NCBI GenBank assembly: GCA_019636615.1
Contig: JAHBXF010000002.1
Location: forward strand, 622,001-686,000
Direction of reading: 5' to 3'
Source: Phycisphaeraceae bacterium
Lineage (GTDB): Bacteria > Planctomycetota > Phycisphaerae > Phycisphaerales > UBA1924
Length of the DNA stretch: 64,000 nt
In this document: in pieces, positions 43,401 to 51,635 of the stretch
Position numbering within the stretch: the first letter of the stretch is position 1
How the letters are laid out: every line of letters starts with the position of its first letter
Program-made: the position numbers and the translations under genes
The notes under the pieces: generated by a model
The model's database searches: none
What the model was told of the DNA's origin: nothing
Seen by the model: the letters and a program-made list of their open reading frames with translations, nothing else

Positions 43401-46400
43401 ACTTCGGCACGTTCTTCAACCCCTTTGGCCTCGGAGCAAACGGTCCTATCTTCGCTTTGACTGTCGCGGTGGGCGGCGACGGGCAGGAACCCAGCATCGA
43501 GCAGAACCTTCGCACCGGCAACCCGCAGGATGTGCTCTACCTCGGCGGCGCGTTCACCCAGGTGCAACTCGATCCGCTCGGGCCGCCGATTCAGGCCGCC
43601 AACGTGGCGCAGTTCTCGGCCTTCCGCGGGCTGCAGGCCGACTTCTTCGACTTCGCCGCGCTCAACCAGGGCGTGGGCAATGCCGCAGAGACCGACCCCG
43701 CGCCCCCGGTGGTCTTCGCGCTCTCGATGTTCGATGACGGCGACCCCTTCACCTGGGACCGCCACGACAGGCGTGCCTCCCGACTTTCGATCACACTCTC
43801 TCCCACGCAGGGCGGCTTCCTGAACGCGTGGGTGCGTGTGTACGACTCCAACCTGAACTTGGTGTACGGGTTCGACCGCCCTGGCAGCGACACGATCAGC
43901 CCCCCGTTCCCCGATCCTGCCGGCATGATCGACGGCTCGCTCGCCGCGCCGACGTTCAATACGCAGTTCGAGGGCATCCGCCTGTGGGGCGGCGAGGTCT
44001 ATTACATCGAGGTCTCCGCCGGCCCGGCCGGCGGCGGCATCGGCCCTTACCAGTTGGTCGTCACGGCGGATGCCGAACCGCCGGATGTCACGGGCGACGG
44101 CAGGCCCAACGAGATCAACGCCAACTACGTCGAAGAACCCAACGAACTCGACTTCACCCGCGCGCTGCGCATCACGACCACGCTGGCCAACGGCGATGGT
44201 TCCAACTTTGTCGAAACGCAGAACCAGCCGCTGCACGGCAACTCCACCCGCGTCACCAAGATTGCGCCGTCCGTGGCATCCACCATCGCCACGGCGGGCG
44301 ACCTGGGCATCATCTCTTCGCTCACCGATACCGACCTCTACGTCTTCCGCGCCGAGTTCACCGGCACCGCGGAAATCAGGCTCGCGACCTTCGGCATCCT
44401 CGATGCCTTCGCCCAGCAGATCGGCACTGAATTCGCCGGCGAGCAGAAGCAGTACAACAGCCGCCTTGATGGCGCGCTGCGCATCTACAACAACGACTTC
44501 CAGCAGATCGCCTACAACGACGACAACCCCGCCGTCTTCGGCGATCTCTTCGGCGACCTCGTCGGCACGCTCGAGGGCACCTTCCGCCGCGTCGATCCTC
44601 GTGTGGTCATTAACGTGATCGCCGGCAATCAGTACTTCATCCAGGTCGAGAGCGGCCAGCGTTACCGCGACGGCGCCGCCGCCGCGCCCGAAGACCGCGT
44701 CGAGAACATCCTGCGCGAGATCGACTTCCGCCAGGCCACGGGGTCATACCACCTGCTCGTCAACCAGATGCCGCAACTGATCCAGGACGTCGAGAACGGC
44801 GTTGAAGTTCAGGACGATTGGCCCAACTCCGGCAGCGGCAACGACCTGCTCCTCGCGGCGCCCGTCGCGCTCGATGCGCAGGGGCTGGCCACGATCTCCG
44901 GCGTCATCAACAACACCCGGTTCAACCCGTTCGATTCGGACACTTTCTCGATTCTTATCCCGGCCTCCGGCCTGGTCAGCGTTTCCGTTCGTGCCAACGT
45001 CGGCAGCACGCTCATCCCGGGTCTGCAACTCTACAAAATCGACTTCACGCAAGACCCCGCCCAGCTTGTGCTCGTGGGCGAAGGCACCCCGCAGGAAGAC
45101 GGAACAGTCATTGTCAGCGACAGCGGCCTCACCGCCGACTCCTACTTCATCCGCATCTTCGGTTTCGATGACTCCGAAGGGGCCTACACCGTCTCGGTCG
45201 TCACGCCGCCCGCGATCGACGACCACGCGAACTTCCCCAAGTTTGCCGACGCCACAGACATCCGCTTCCTCGACTTCCTGGGCAAGGGCACGGCCTCCGG
45301 CAACATCGAAAGCCAGGGCGACACGGACCTCTTCCGCTTCACCGCCATCGACTACGCCACCCTCTCGCTCACCGTCACCCCGGTTGACCCCACGTTGCGA
45401 GCGGCGGTCACCGTCTTCGAAGTTTCAGAAGACCTCCTGGGCAACCCCATCTTTCTGCGCATCGCTCAGAGCAACGGCCAGGTAGGTGAGTACTCCCTCG
45501 CCTTCGCCGTTAACCCCAACCGCGTGGTTCAGGTTCCACCGCCGGGCGAGAACCGCATCTACCCGTACTACTACGTGCTCGTGCAAGGCGCCGAGCCGTA
45601 CACCGATTTCGGCCGCTACAACATTGAGATCAACTTCCCCCCAACCGACGACCACGCCGACGCGGACACCAACCTCGACGGCACTTTCGACACGGGCGAG
45701 TACGAGTTCGCCACGCAGATCATCGTCGACCCGACCGCCGGTGTGGGCAACAACTCGGGCATCATCGAGACCCCGCTCGACAGCGATCTCTTCTACTTCA
45801 CCGCCCCCGCCGGCGGCGAAGCCACCATCATCATCAGCCGTCCCACCGATAGCATCATGCGGGCGAGGGTGAGCATCCTCGATGCCAACGCCAACATCAT
45901 CGCGCAGGCCGTCGGCGCCGACAGCCTGACCTTCTTCCAGGCCACCGTCTTCTTCGATGTCGTGCGCGGCCAGACCTACTACATCGCCGTTGAGGGCTTC
46001 GAAGACATCGACGACCCCAACACCTTCACGTCCAACGTCGGCGCCTACACCGTCAGCATCAGCACCCCGGCCATCGACGACTACCCCAACGTGGGCGAGT
46101 TCACCCTCGCCGACACCCAGGGCGTCATCCCCATCAACCCGACCACCGGCATCGGTCAGATCGGCGGCAACGAAGTCGGCGACGGCATCGTCAACCCCCG
46201 TATCCAGCCGATCAACGACACCGACCTCTTCACCTTTGTCACGCACGCCGCGGGCGATTTCGCCCTCTCGGTCCTGCCCTTCACCACCGGCATCGGCCGC
46301 ATCGCTCCTCGCGTCACGCTCTTCGATGCCAACGGTGTCGTGCTCCAGACCTCTTCCGCCACGGCGGGCGGTCAGGAACGCATCATCAACATCACCGACG

Positions 46401-48235
46401 CGCTGGCCGGCACACGCTTCTACGTGCTCGTCGAGGCTCGCACGGGTATCTTCGGCGCCACGCCGCAGGGTGAGTACCGCATCCAGATCGCCGGCCCCGC
46501 CCTCGGCGGCGGCGGTGATCCCTCGGTGATCGACTTCAGCAACCCAACCGTTCTCAACCTCAACCCACGCACCGGCGATATCTGCTACGACGATGTCATC
46601 GAGGTCTCCAACGACCGCGACCTCTTCCGCTTCACCACCTCCGCGGCCGGACGAATCTACATCCAACTCACCTCACCCCTGGGTTCGCTGCTCGATGGCG
46701 CCATCCGCGTCCTGGGGGCACCCAACGAGAACCCGGGTTCCACCATCGTTTACAACGCCGAGGGCCTGCCCGGCGTCAACGCCTACGCCTCCTTCGTCGC
46801 CGCCGCCAACACCCAGTACTGGGTCATCGTCGAAGGCATCGCGGGTTCGACCGGCTCCTACACCCTCTGCATCAACACCCAGCCGGCGGTCCATCGCCTC
46901 TTCTTCCCCGAGGGCTTCGCCAGCGACTCGATCCGCGAGTTCGTTTCCATCATCAACCCCAACAGCGTCGCCGCCAACTACTCGGTCATCCTCCGATACG
47001 AGACCGGCGATCTCGAAACCGTCATCGCCAACGGCATCGTCGGCGCCAACTCGCGCGGCGGCCTCACCATCGTTGACGGCGCCAACTTCCAGTCGCCGGG
47101 CATCCGAAAGGACACCCCCTACTCGGTCGTTATCGAATCCGACCAGCCCATCGGCGCCACCCTGGCCCACTACGACTTCGGCAACAGCGTCGGCGACTCA
47201 TTCACCGAGACCCTCAGCGCGACGTGGAACTTCGCCCGCGTCGAACGCTCACCGGGCAACGCGCTCGACTTCATCACCTTCTACAACCCCAACCCCTTCA
47301 GCGTGGATGTCACCCTCACGGCGTACCAGACCGACGGCACCCCCGTCTCAGTCACCCGCACCTTCGGCGCGCTCCGCCGCGGCGGCTGGGCCATCAACGA
47401 CGTCACCGAACTCCCGCTGGGCGTCTTCAGCGTTGTTCTCACCGCTCAGGCCACCAACGCCGGCAATCAGGCCTCTTTCGAAGGCATCGCCGCATCACTG
47501 TCACACTACACCATGGGCGGCCAGGCCGGTTACGGCCTGTTGGGCGACCCCACCGGCGGCTCGACCGTCGGCGTGGTCAGCAACATGCTCGAGGGCGCTT
47601 TCGCCCAGTCCGAAGCGGTCTTCTTCAACCCCACCAACCTCCCGGCCACGGTCACCGTCACCGGCTCCTACATGCGGGCCAGCCTCCCCTCCTTCTCGCG
47701 CACCTTCGACATCAAGCCCCGAGGCCAGGTGGTCTTGCGCGGCTCAGATTTCGGCCTTGTGGCCGATCAGCCCGCGGGCCTGCGTTACGTCTCCAACAGA
47801 CCCATTTCGGTGAGCAGCAGCGTCATTCAACAGGGCGACGCCGACGCCAGCGCCGCCACCGGCTCCGCGGGTCTGCGGTTCCTCTTCGGCGATGCCTTCA
47901 TCGATCCGGCTCTGGCCGGGCAGAAGTTCTTCGAGAGCGTCTTCCTCTTCAACCCCACCGCCCTCACCAACAACGTTTCCGTCAGGCTCAACTTCACCGA
48001 CGGCACTTCTAACACTTTCAATGTCAGCGTGGGCCCGCGCGGCTTCGCCGAGGTCCTCCTCCACGACCGCCCGGAGATCCGCAACCGCACCGGCCCCACC
48101 TGGTTCTCGGTTGACACCTTCTCTGCCAACCCCTTCTCCGCCACGATGACCCACTACGACCTGCTCCTGGGCGGCGGCTGGGCGACCACGGGCGTGCCCG
48201 TTGGCTTCCTCAACCCCATCTCCAGAATCCCCTGA
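40433..48235 (+). CDS. Giant 2600-residue surface protein: PPC modules, propeller-like region and C-terminal beta repeats
   Basis: 2600 residues, no hydrophobic signal peptide. The N-terminal segment SLEGFENRILLEGSF (~64-78) resembles the LE-x-R-x-LL-type N-terminal motif of large planctomycete surface proteins. PPC-like modules carry D-x-D-x-FxF signatures near residues 101, 539, 1299, 1500, 1629, 1782, 1928 and 2061 (DTDLFRFTA style). A propeller-like block spans ~565-1036 with repeats such as VLVVGGDFDLV, LAIGGDFTSVGG, LIIGGAFTGG and LYLGGAFTQV. From ~2150 to the end four related beta repeats of a DUF5719-like kind (FFPEGFAS ... SIINP; DFITFYNP; EAVFFNP; ESVFLFNP) close the protein. ATG 40433 has GGAG six bases upstream. 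Export route and partner are unknown. A terminator at 48278-48312 follows. Confidence 0.88.
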   Translation: MDFGTQRSSGLGGSWLTRLRDASGRMADRARASAWPAMLTPGALSRAMGVDANGDRGMVSLEGFENRILLEGSFGSPVQILIDDDGRGAAAGDINPAIPSTDNDFFRFTAPANDFVRILADTANEAPLSNLNTRISVYRDDQTLIGTSTNNGSLTSGLARDGWFGFVAEAGASYYVVVSSEGTAQGTYTLRIDSLSTDFTVGGELPADAGIGRELNSPVPNLQTGMPPITPILGQLQLRQQDIVYRYVAPTTAGYDSLVTLNAQSTQLNLNRRMDTRLEVYNSQGQLISSDSDAGRINDAFTTFKAAQGETYYIRVRSDQIRNANVELATGPYFLVFDALATQLNINPVTRSLALSDAFIGFGAPTTPPVPQMPNPRFQTASYVFQAKGDGLTIITVQPTGLAPVTDPAVRLFDESGVLIAFNDNFAGLAAQLEVQLQGGNNYYLVVDGFEISSQVQFNLTIASNHTFDPTQPVDDHPNNPAYPDSPVFDAVNRRIFEQATSLRFSDPFLTLDANQNPLRDRGHRATAVGTGRLHRAGDTDLFQFTAPVDMLTNYAGNNDDIGSSLFIGGIFTQADPSTPYPVNSRNLTIWDAADYWYTGAQFFDPNFNVTYGFNDNPTTIDSEGPEVHVLFDWNPGGGTGGTGGTTSRVLVVGGDFDLVVPGPFGPVTFRNLAVWRQNPTNGQWFWSNAVVANGFTVTLGSVDGPVFAATAFDPASYDPDGSGPLPDVPDLFGLGLAIGGDFTSVGGQIVNGAYVGGNPANNVSFFAPEFGAWVPVGFGVDGPVFALTTYNFEDPGSQREPQADPPLPLVLDTPDYPVSLIIGGAFTGGVGFWTGQFAGPEAEIRPLSIGAPNQPQDPGFINGVVFSLAVITDPDPDVDGPDEAAEVLVIAGSFSSAGTAIGANNIVKYGRIDQTFNDPAEPEYAPRLKWETMGEGTDGPIFAMTVWDPPDINNQTIDPILVIAGFFSDADGVAAGNIAAYGFLGDQDDFGTFFNPFGLGANGPIFALTVAVGGDGQEPSIEQNLRTGNPQDVLYLGGAFTQVQLDPLGPPIQAANVAQFSAFRGLQADFFDFAALNQGVGNAAETDPAPPVVFALSMFDDGDPFTWDRHDRRASRLSITLSPTQGGFLNAWVRVYDSNLNLVYGFDRPGSDTISPPFPDPAGMIDGSLAAPTFNTQFEGIRLWGGEVYYIEVSAGPAGGGIGPYQLVVTADAEPPDVTGDGRPNEINANYVEEPNELDFTRALRITTTLANGDGSNFVETQNQPLHGNSTRVTKIAPSVASTIATAGDLGIISSLTDTDLYVFRAEFTGTAEIRLATFGILDAFAQQIGTEFAGEQKQYNSRLDGALRIYNNDFQQIAYNDDNPAVFGDLFGDLVGTLEGTFRRVDPRVVINVIAGNQYFIQVESGQRYRDGAAAAPEDRVENILREIDFRQATGSYHLLVNQMPQLIQDVENGVEVQDDWPNSGSGNDLLLAAPVALDAQGLATISGVINNTRFNPFDSDTFSILIPASGLVSVSVRANVGSTLIPGLQLYKIDFTQDPAQLVLVGEGTPQEDGTVIVSDSGLTADSYFIRIFGFDDSEGAYTVSVVTPPAIDDHANFPKFADATDIRFLDFLGKGTASGNIESQGDTDLFRFTAIDYATLSLTVTPVDPTLRAAVTVFEVSEDLLGNPIFLRIAQSNGQVGEYSLAFAVNPNRVVQVPPPGENRIYPYYYVLVQGAEPYTDFGRYNIEINFPPTDDHADADTNLDGTFDTGEYEFATQIIVDPTAGVGNNSGIIETPLDSDLFYFTAPAGGEATIIISRPTDSIMRARVSILDANANIIAQAVGADSLTFFQATVFFDVVRGQTYYIAVEGFEDIDDPNTFTSNVGAYTVSISTPAIDDYPNVGEFTLADTQGVIPINPTTGIGQIGGNEVGDGIVNPRIQPINDTDLFTFVTHAAGDFALSVLPFTTGIGRIAPRVTLFDANGVVLQTSSATAGGQERIINITDALAGTRFYVLVEARTGIFGATPQGEYRIQIAGPALGGGGDPSVIDFSNPTVLNLNPRTGDICYDDVIEVSNDRDLFRFTTSAAGRIYIQLTSPLGSLLDGAIRVLGAPNENPGSTIVYNAEGLPGVNAYASFVAAANTQYWVIVEGIAGSTGSYTLCINTQPAVHRLFFPEGFASDSIREFVSIINPNSVAANYSVILRYETGDLETVIANGIVGANSRGGLTIVDGANFQSPGIRKDTPYSVVIESDQPIGATLAHYDFGNSVGDSFTETLSATWNFARVERSPGNALDFITFYNPNPFSVDVTLTAYQTDGTPVSVTRTFGALRRGGWAINDVTELPLGVFSVVLTAQATNAGNQASFEGIAASLSHYTMGGQAGYGLLGDPTGGSTVGVVSNMLEGAFAQSEAVFFNPTNLPATVTVTGSYMRASLPSFSRTFDIKPRGQVVLRGSDFGLVADQPAGLRYVSNRPISVSSSVIQQGDADASAATGSAGLRFLFGDAFIDPALAGQKFFESVFLFNPTALTNNVSVRLNFTDGTSNTFNVSVGPRGFAEVLLHDRPEIRNRTGPTWFSVDTFSANPFSATMTHYDLLLGGGWATTGVPVGFLNPISRIP

Positions 48236-48277
48236 TCTGAGCCGCGCAGGCTCTGACCCACCCCTCCACACACACAC

Positions 48278-48312
48278 AAAGACCCCGGCGTATCACACGC
48301 CGGGGTCTTTTT
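48278..48312 (+). terminator. Intrinsic terminator of the giant gene
   Basis: GACCCCGGCGT (48281-48291) pairs perfectly with ACGCCGGGGTC (48297-48307), loop ATCAC; AAA before it can pair with TTT after it. T-run 48308-48312. It lies 43 bases after the stop codon. Confidence 0.9.
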
Positions 48313-48359
48313 CAATGCATGTCTTGATCGGGGCCATGCGCGCGGCGAGCACACGCGAT

Positions 48360-48845
48360 TCAGACCTGCGCCAGCACTTCCTCCCACTTCATCGCTTGTC
48401 CTGGTTCGCGGGCCTGCACAAACTTCACTTTGCCGCGGCCGCTCGCGTCCTGTCCGATCACCACCGTGCCCCGCTGAGACACGTTCAGGTCTGACCAGAA
48501 CAGGCCGTATGCGCGGCAGACCTCGCGGTGCATATCCCCCAGCAGCCGGTGGGTATACCCCTCCTTCTCAGCCCATGCCTTGTTGGCCGCGAATGAGTCG
48601 CAGTTCACGCCGACGACCGTCGCCCCCTGCCCGGACCACTTGGCCAGGTCATCGCTCACGCACCGCATCTCGGTCGAGCAGACGCCGGTGAAGGCCAGCG
48701 GAACAAAGCAGAGCACCACATCCCCCTTCTTCACGTGCTCGCTCAATGTCCACTGATTGCGATCCTGATCGGTCAGCGTGAAATCGGGGGCCGTGTCGCC
48801 GACCTTGATCACGTCGGCCCTTGGTTTCAAATGTTCGTTTTTCAT
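48360..48845 (-). CDS. Peroxiredoxin (AhpE/1-Cys-like)
   Basis: 161 residues. Thioredoxin-fold peroxidase: GDTAPDFTLTDQDRNQWTLSEH at the head, peroxidatic Cys in FVPLAFTGVCSTEMRC (near residue 53) and VVGVNCDSFAANKAWAEKEG. A Cys six residues later is present, and another lies in GVNC, so a resolving Cys is possible. Reduces peroxides. The start ATG 48845 has AAAGGA 6 bases upstream; codons upstream are not conserved. It is divergent from yggS across a 140-base region with two inverted repeats. Its 3' end is 48 bases from the giant gene's terminator. Confidence 0.88.
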   Translation of the reverse strand: MKNEHLKPRADVIKVGDTAPDFTLTDQDRNQWTLSEHVKKGDVVLCFVPLAFTGVCSTEMRCVSDDLAKWSGQGATVVGVNCDSFAANKAWAEKEGYTHRLLGDMHREVCRAYGLFWSDLNVSQRGTVVIGQDASGRGKVKFVQAREPGQAMKWEEVLAQV

Positions 48846-48874
48846 TCGGTCCTTTCTCTTAGATCTGTGAACTT

Positions 48875-48915
48875 GGGAGGTTCGCCGAACTCCCGGCGAG
48901 GGTACGAACGTACCC
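48875..48915. promoter_or_regulatory. Tandem inverted repeats between peroxiredoxin and yggS genes
   Basis: Two palindromic elements: GTTCG (48880-48884) with CGAAC (48886-48890), flanked by GGGA and TCCC; and GGGTACG (48900-48906) with CGTACCC (48909-48915) around AA. The second also places a TACCCT hexamer on each strand (48911-48916 rightward; 48904-48899 leftward), so it could be overlapping divergent -10 elements or an operator. Confidence 0.4.
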
Positions 48916-48985
48916 TGTGGGTGTCGTGGCGATGCCCGCCGGGGATTGTGCGGGATCGACTTCACCTGTGGAAAGGGGGCCAAGG

Positions 48986-49900
48986 ATGGCTTCGTCAACC
49001 GTGATGCAGGAAACGCTCCAAGCCAGGTATAAGGATGTGTGCGACCGCGTCGCCCAGGCGGCTCGCCGTTCTGGACGAAAGCCAACCGACATTATTCTTG
49101 TCGCCGTGACGAAAGCCGCCGAGCCTGAACAGATCAAGGCGATGCTGCAGTTCGGACACCGTGATTTCGGCGAGAACCGAGCGCAGACGCTCATTCAGCA
49201 CGCGGCCATCGTGGACGAGTTTTTCTCGCGTCAGTCCATCCACGCGACAACACGCAAGATGCAGGCGGATGATGCCTCGCAGATGCTCTTCAACCCCGCC
49301 GCGGGCCTTCAACTCTCACCCCATCCCACCCAGCCCGGATCGGGCCTTGGTGTGCGCTGGCACATGATCGGGCACGTCCAGCGCAACAAGTGCAAGAAGG
49401 TCAGCGATATCTGCCGTCTGATCCACTCCGTCGATTCCCTGCGCCTCGCCGAAGAACTGCAGGCCGTCGCCATCCGCAAAGATCAACCCATCGACATCCT
49501 CCTGCAGGTCAACTGCTCGGGCGAGGCATCCAAGTATGGTTGTCTGCCGCCGGCCGCGATCCCGCTCGCCGAGCAGATCGCCACGATGGTCAACATCCGA
49601 CTGCGCGGCCTGATGACGATGGCGGCCCCCGGCAACCGCCCGGAGGACGCGCGCGAGTGCTTCTCCCGCTGCCGCGAACTCTTCCACGACATGCAGAAGG
49701 AAGGCTTCGGCGAGCACGCGCCTTTCAACATCCTCTCGATGGGCATGTCGGGCGATTACGAAGTCGCGATTTCAGAGGGCGCCAACATCGTGCGTGTGGG
49801 CTCGGCGATCTTTGGCGAGCCCGCCATGGCCGAAGTGGAAGAACCCGAGGAGCCCGAAGAGTCTGCCGAGGACGACCTCCCCGGCATGGCCTCGTCCTGA
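48986..49900 (+). CDS. yggS: YggS-family PLP homeostasis protein
   Basis: PLP-binding protein of the alanine-racemase-like barrel type that buffers pyridoxal phosphate. 304 residues. PLP Lys in ILVAVTKAAEPEQI, FGENRAQTLIQH, RWHMIGHVQRNKCKKV, HSVDSLRLAEEL, LRGLMTMA and LSMGMSGDYEVAISEGANIVRVGSAIFG are all in order. A ~35-residue insert (SRQSIHATTRKMQADDASQMLF) lies between GENRAQ and WHMIGH, and the last ~20 residues are an acidic Glu/Pro tail (EEPEEPEESAEDD), both atypical. GAAAGGGGG lies before ATG 48986; a Met six codons later is the alternative. It ends 12 bases from lspA. Confidence 0.92.
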   Translation: MASSTVMQETLQARYKDVCDRVAQAARRSGRKPTDIILVAVTKAAEPEQIKAMLQFGHRDFGENRAQTLIQHAAIVDEFFSRQSIHATTRKMQADDASQMLFNPAAGLQLSPHPTQPGSGLGVRWHMIGHVQRNKCKKVSDICRLIHSVDSLRLAEELQAVAIRKDQPIDILLQVNCSGEASKYGCLPPAAIPLAEQIATMVNIRLRGLMTMAAPGNRPEDARECFSRCRELFHDMQKEGFGEHAPFNILSMGMSGDYEVAISEGANIVRVGSAIFGEPAMAEVEEPEEPEESAEDDLPGMASS

Positions 49901-49912
49901 GCGGCCGAACGA

Positions 49913-50599
49913 TCAGTCTGTCCGAGCGGTCGGCCGCGACGCTGTCGGTGGCGGCATGCGCAGCGTGCGCACAACGAGCACGCCGATCCCGATGCACAGC
50001 CACAGATCGGCGATGTTCGAAACATACGGCCAGACCTCGTTGCCGCCCCACGGCCAGTGCCAGCCGAACGGCAGAACCACGCCCGGGAGGGGGTGAAGAA
50101 AGTCACGCACGCAGGCGTACACAAGCCTGTCGTACAGGTTGCCCAGGCCGCCCGAGAGCAGCAGGCCGATCGCAACATGCGCCGACCATTCGCGGGGCCG
50201 AGTCCACTTGCTGAACATGTACAGCCCGAAACCCAGCGCGAGAAACGTGAAGACCACAAAGAACCACCGCCGCCCGGCCCCCATGCCGAAGACGGCCCCC
50301 GGGTTGAGCACGAGCGTCAACTCGAGCAGCCCGGGCACCACGCGCACCGGGTCGTGCGGGGGGATCAGCGCCCCGAGCATCGGCGTCGCGAGCACATCCT
50401 CGCGGGTGATCTGCACGGGCACGCTCGCGATCTTCGCGAAGGCGGCGTGCTTCGTCCACAGGTCGATGATCAGGCCCACGACGGTTGTGGCCGCCAGCAA
50501 CGCCCACGCCGCGGGGGAAGCCCCCGCGCCACCGTGCTCGGATGGTGCGTCGCCCTCGCCCCCGTGCCGCGCGTTGTCCGGCGCGACAGGTTCGGTCAT
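49913..50599 (-). CDS. lspA: Lipoprotein signal peptidase
   Basis: Cleaves diacylglyceryl-modified prolipoprotein signals in the inner membrane. 228 residues, longer than the usual ~165, because of an N-terminal ~30-residue Ala/Gly/Glu leader and a loop (PFGWHWPWGGNEVWPYV). Four hydrophobic helices; catalytic Asp in GGLGNLYDRLVYACVRDFLHP and second Asp in SNIADLWLCIG. Its ATG overlaps the stop of the DksA-like gene by four bases (ATGA). This dksA-lspA pairing fits planctomycete gene order. Confidence 0.92.
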   Translation of the reverse strand: MTEPVAPDNARHGGEGDAPSEHGGAGASPAAWALLAATTVVGLIIDLWTKHAAFAKIASVPVQITREDVLATPMLGALIPPHDPVRVVPGLLELTLVLNPGAVFGMGAGRRWFFVVFTFLALGFGLYMFSKWTRPREWSAHVAIGLLLSGGLGNLYDRLVYACVRDFLHPLPGVVLPFGWHWPWGGNEVWPYVSNIADLWLCIGIGVLVVRTLRMPPPTASRPTARTD

Positions 50600-51516
50600 G
50601 ATCGCATCGCCTGGCGTTCCATCTCACGCGCGGCTTCGATGGAATACCTCGCCCATGGCAGTTCGGCGAGCCGGTCGAGTTTGATGGGCTGGCCGGTCGA
50701 TTCGCAGACGCCGTAGGTACCCGCCGAGATGCGGGTCAGCGCGTCGTCGATCTCTTTGATCAGACGGCGGTCGGCGGCGGCGAGATCAAGCGAGAGTGAC
50801 TGCTCATACGCCTCAGAGCCCTGCTCGGCCATGTGGCTCGGTGTGTTCGATAGAGAGCCGCTCTGCCCGCGCAGGGCTTCGTTCTCCATCATGGAAACAT
50901 CACCGACCAGTTCGGCCCGCTTGCGGAGGAGCAACTGCCGGAACTTCTCCAACTCCCGCTTGTTGAAGGGGCACTTGGTGTTGAACTTTTCCTGCTCCGC
51001 CGGGGTTGCCGCGTGCGACCCGAGCGGACGCTGCGCGATGGCCTTGGGGCCCGATGGGATCAACGGCTTGCGGACCTTGTTCGAGTCCAGAAGCCGGCTG
51101 AGCATCGGCGGCGGCTTGAACGTCGGCGGTTGCGGTTTGGGCCGCTTGCTGATCGGTCGGGGCGGCTGCACCGGCGCCACGGGTGGCGGCAGCACCGGCG
51201 AGGGGGCCCCGGCGGTGTCTTCCTGTGTTTTCTTGGCGGCCCCACCCTTGGCAGCAGACGTCGCGGCGGCCTTCTTGGGCTTCACCTCAGCCTGCTTGGC
51301 CTTCGACGCGGCAGGAGGCTTCTTGGCGGCAGCGGCGGGAGAAGGCTTGGCCTTCGCGGCGGGCGTCGTCGCTTTTTTCTTTGCCGGTTTGCCCTTGGCG
51401 GCCTTCTTCTGTGCAGGCGCGGACTTCGACTTGGGGGCCGCGGAGGCCCGAGCAGGCTTCGCAGCACCGCCGGAACGCTTGGCTGACTTCTTTTTGGAGG
51501 GTGCTTTCTTCGACAC
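50596..51516 (-). CDS. DksA/TraR-like protein with long Lys/Ala-rich N-terminal tail
   Basis: 306 residues. The last ~115 residues match the DksA/TraR fold: coiled-coil stretch FRQLLLRKRAELVGDVSMMENEAL, then SLDLAAADRRLIKEIDDALTRISAGTYGVCESTGQPI and ELPWARYSIEAAREMERQ. Only one of the four zinc-ligand Cys remains (CEST, and SIEA instead of CxxC), as in Bacillus YteA-like proteins, so zinc is unlikely. Residues 1-~115 are Lys/Ala-rich like histone H1 (KKSAKRSGGAAKPARAS), and a Pro-rich linker (~115-160) follows. May bind RNA polymerase or DNA; unproven. GTG 51516 is chosen for lack of an ATG; the start is uncertain. It is driven by the promoter at 51585-51613. Confidence 0.82.
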   Translation of the reverse strand: MSKKAPSKKKSAKRSGGAAKPARASAAPKSKSAPAQKKAAKGKPAKKKATTPAAKAKPSPAAAAKKPPAASKAKQAEVKPKKAAATSAAKGGAAKKTQEDTAGAPSPVLPPPVAPVQPPRPISKRPKPQPPTFKPPPMLSRLLDSNKVRKPLIPSGPKAIAQRPLGSHAATPAEQEKFNTKCPFNKRELEKFRQLLLRKRAELVGDVSMMENEALRGQSGSLSNTPSHMAEQGSEAYEQSLSLDLAAADRRLIKEIDDALTRISAGTYGVCESTGQPIKLDRLAELPWARYSIEAAREMERQAMRS

Positions 51517-51584
51517 TGCACGCACCTGCCTTGCTTTGTTCGCTTTATGATCGGGCGTAAGAGTCAAATTCCGACCAGACAGCA

Positions 51585-51613
51585 AGGTTATGCGCCGTTC
51601 AGGGGAGTGTCAA
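51585..51613 (-). promoter_or_regulatory. Promoter of the dksA-like - lspA operon
   Basis: Read leftward: perfect -35 TTGACA (51608-51613), 17-base spacer, -10 TAACCT (51585-51590). Predicted start near 51578, ~60 bases before the GTG. It lies between the lpxB stop and the dksA-like gene. Confidence 0.6.
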
Positions 51614-51635
51614 AGAGATACCTAACGTTCTACTT

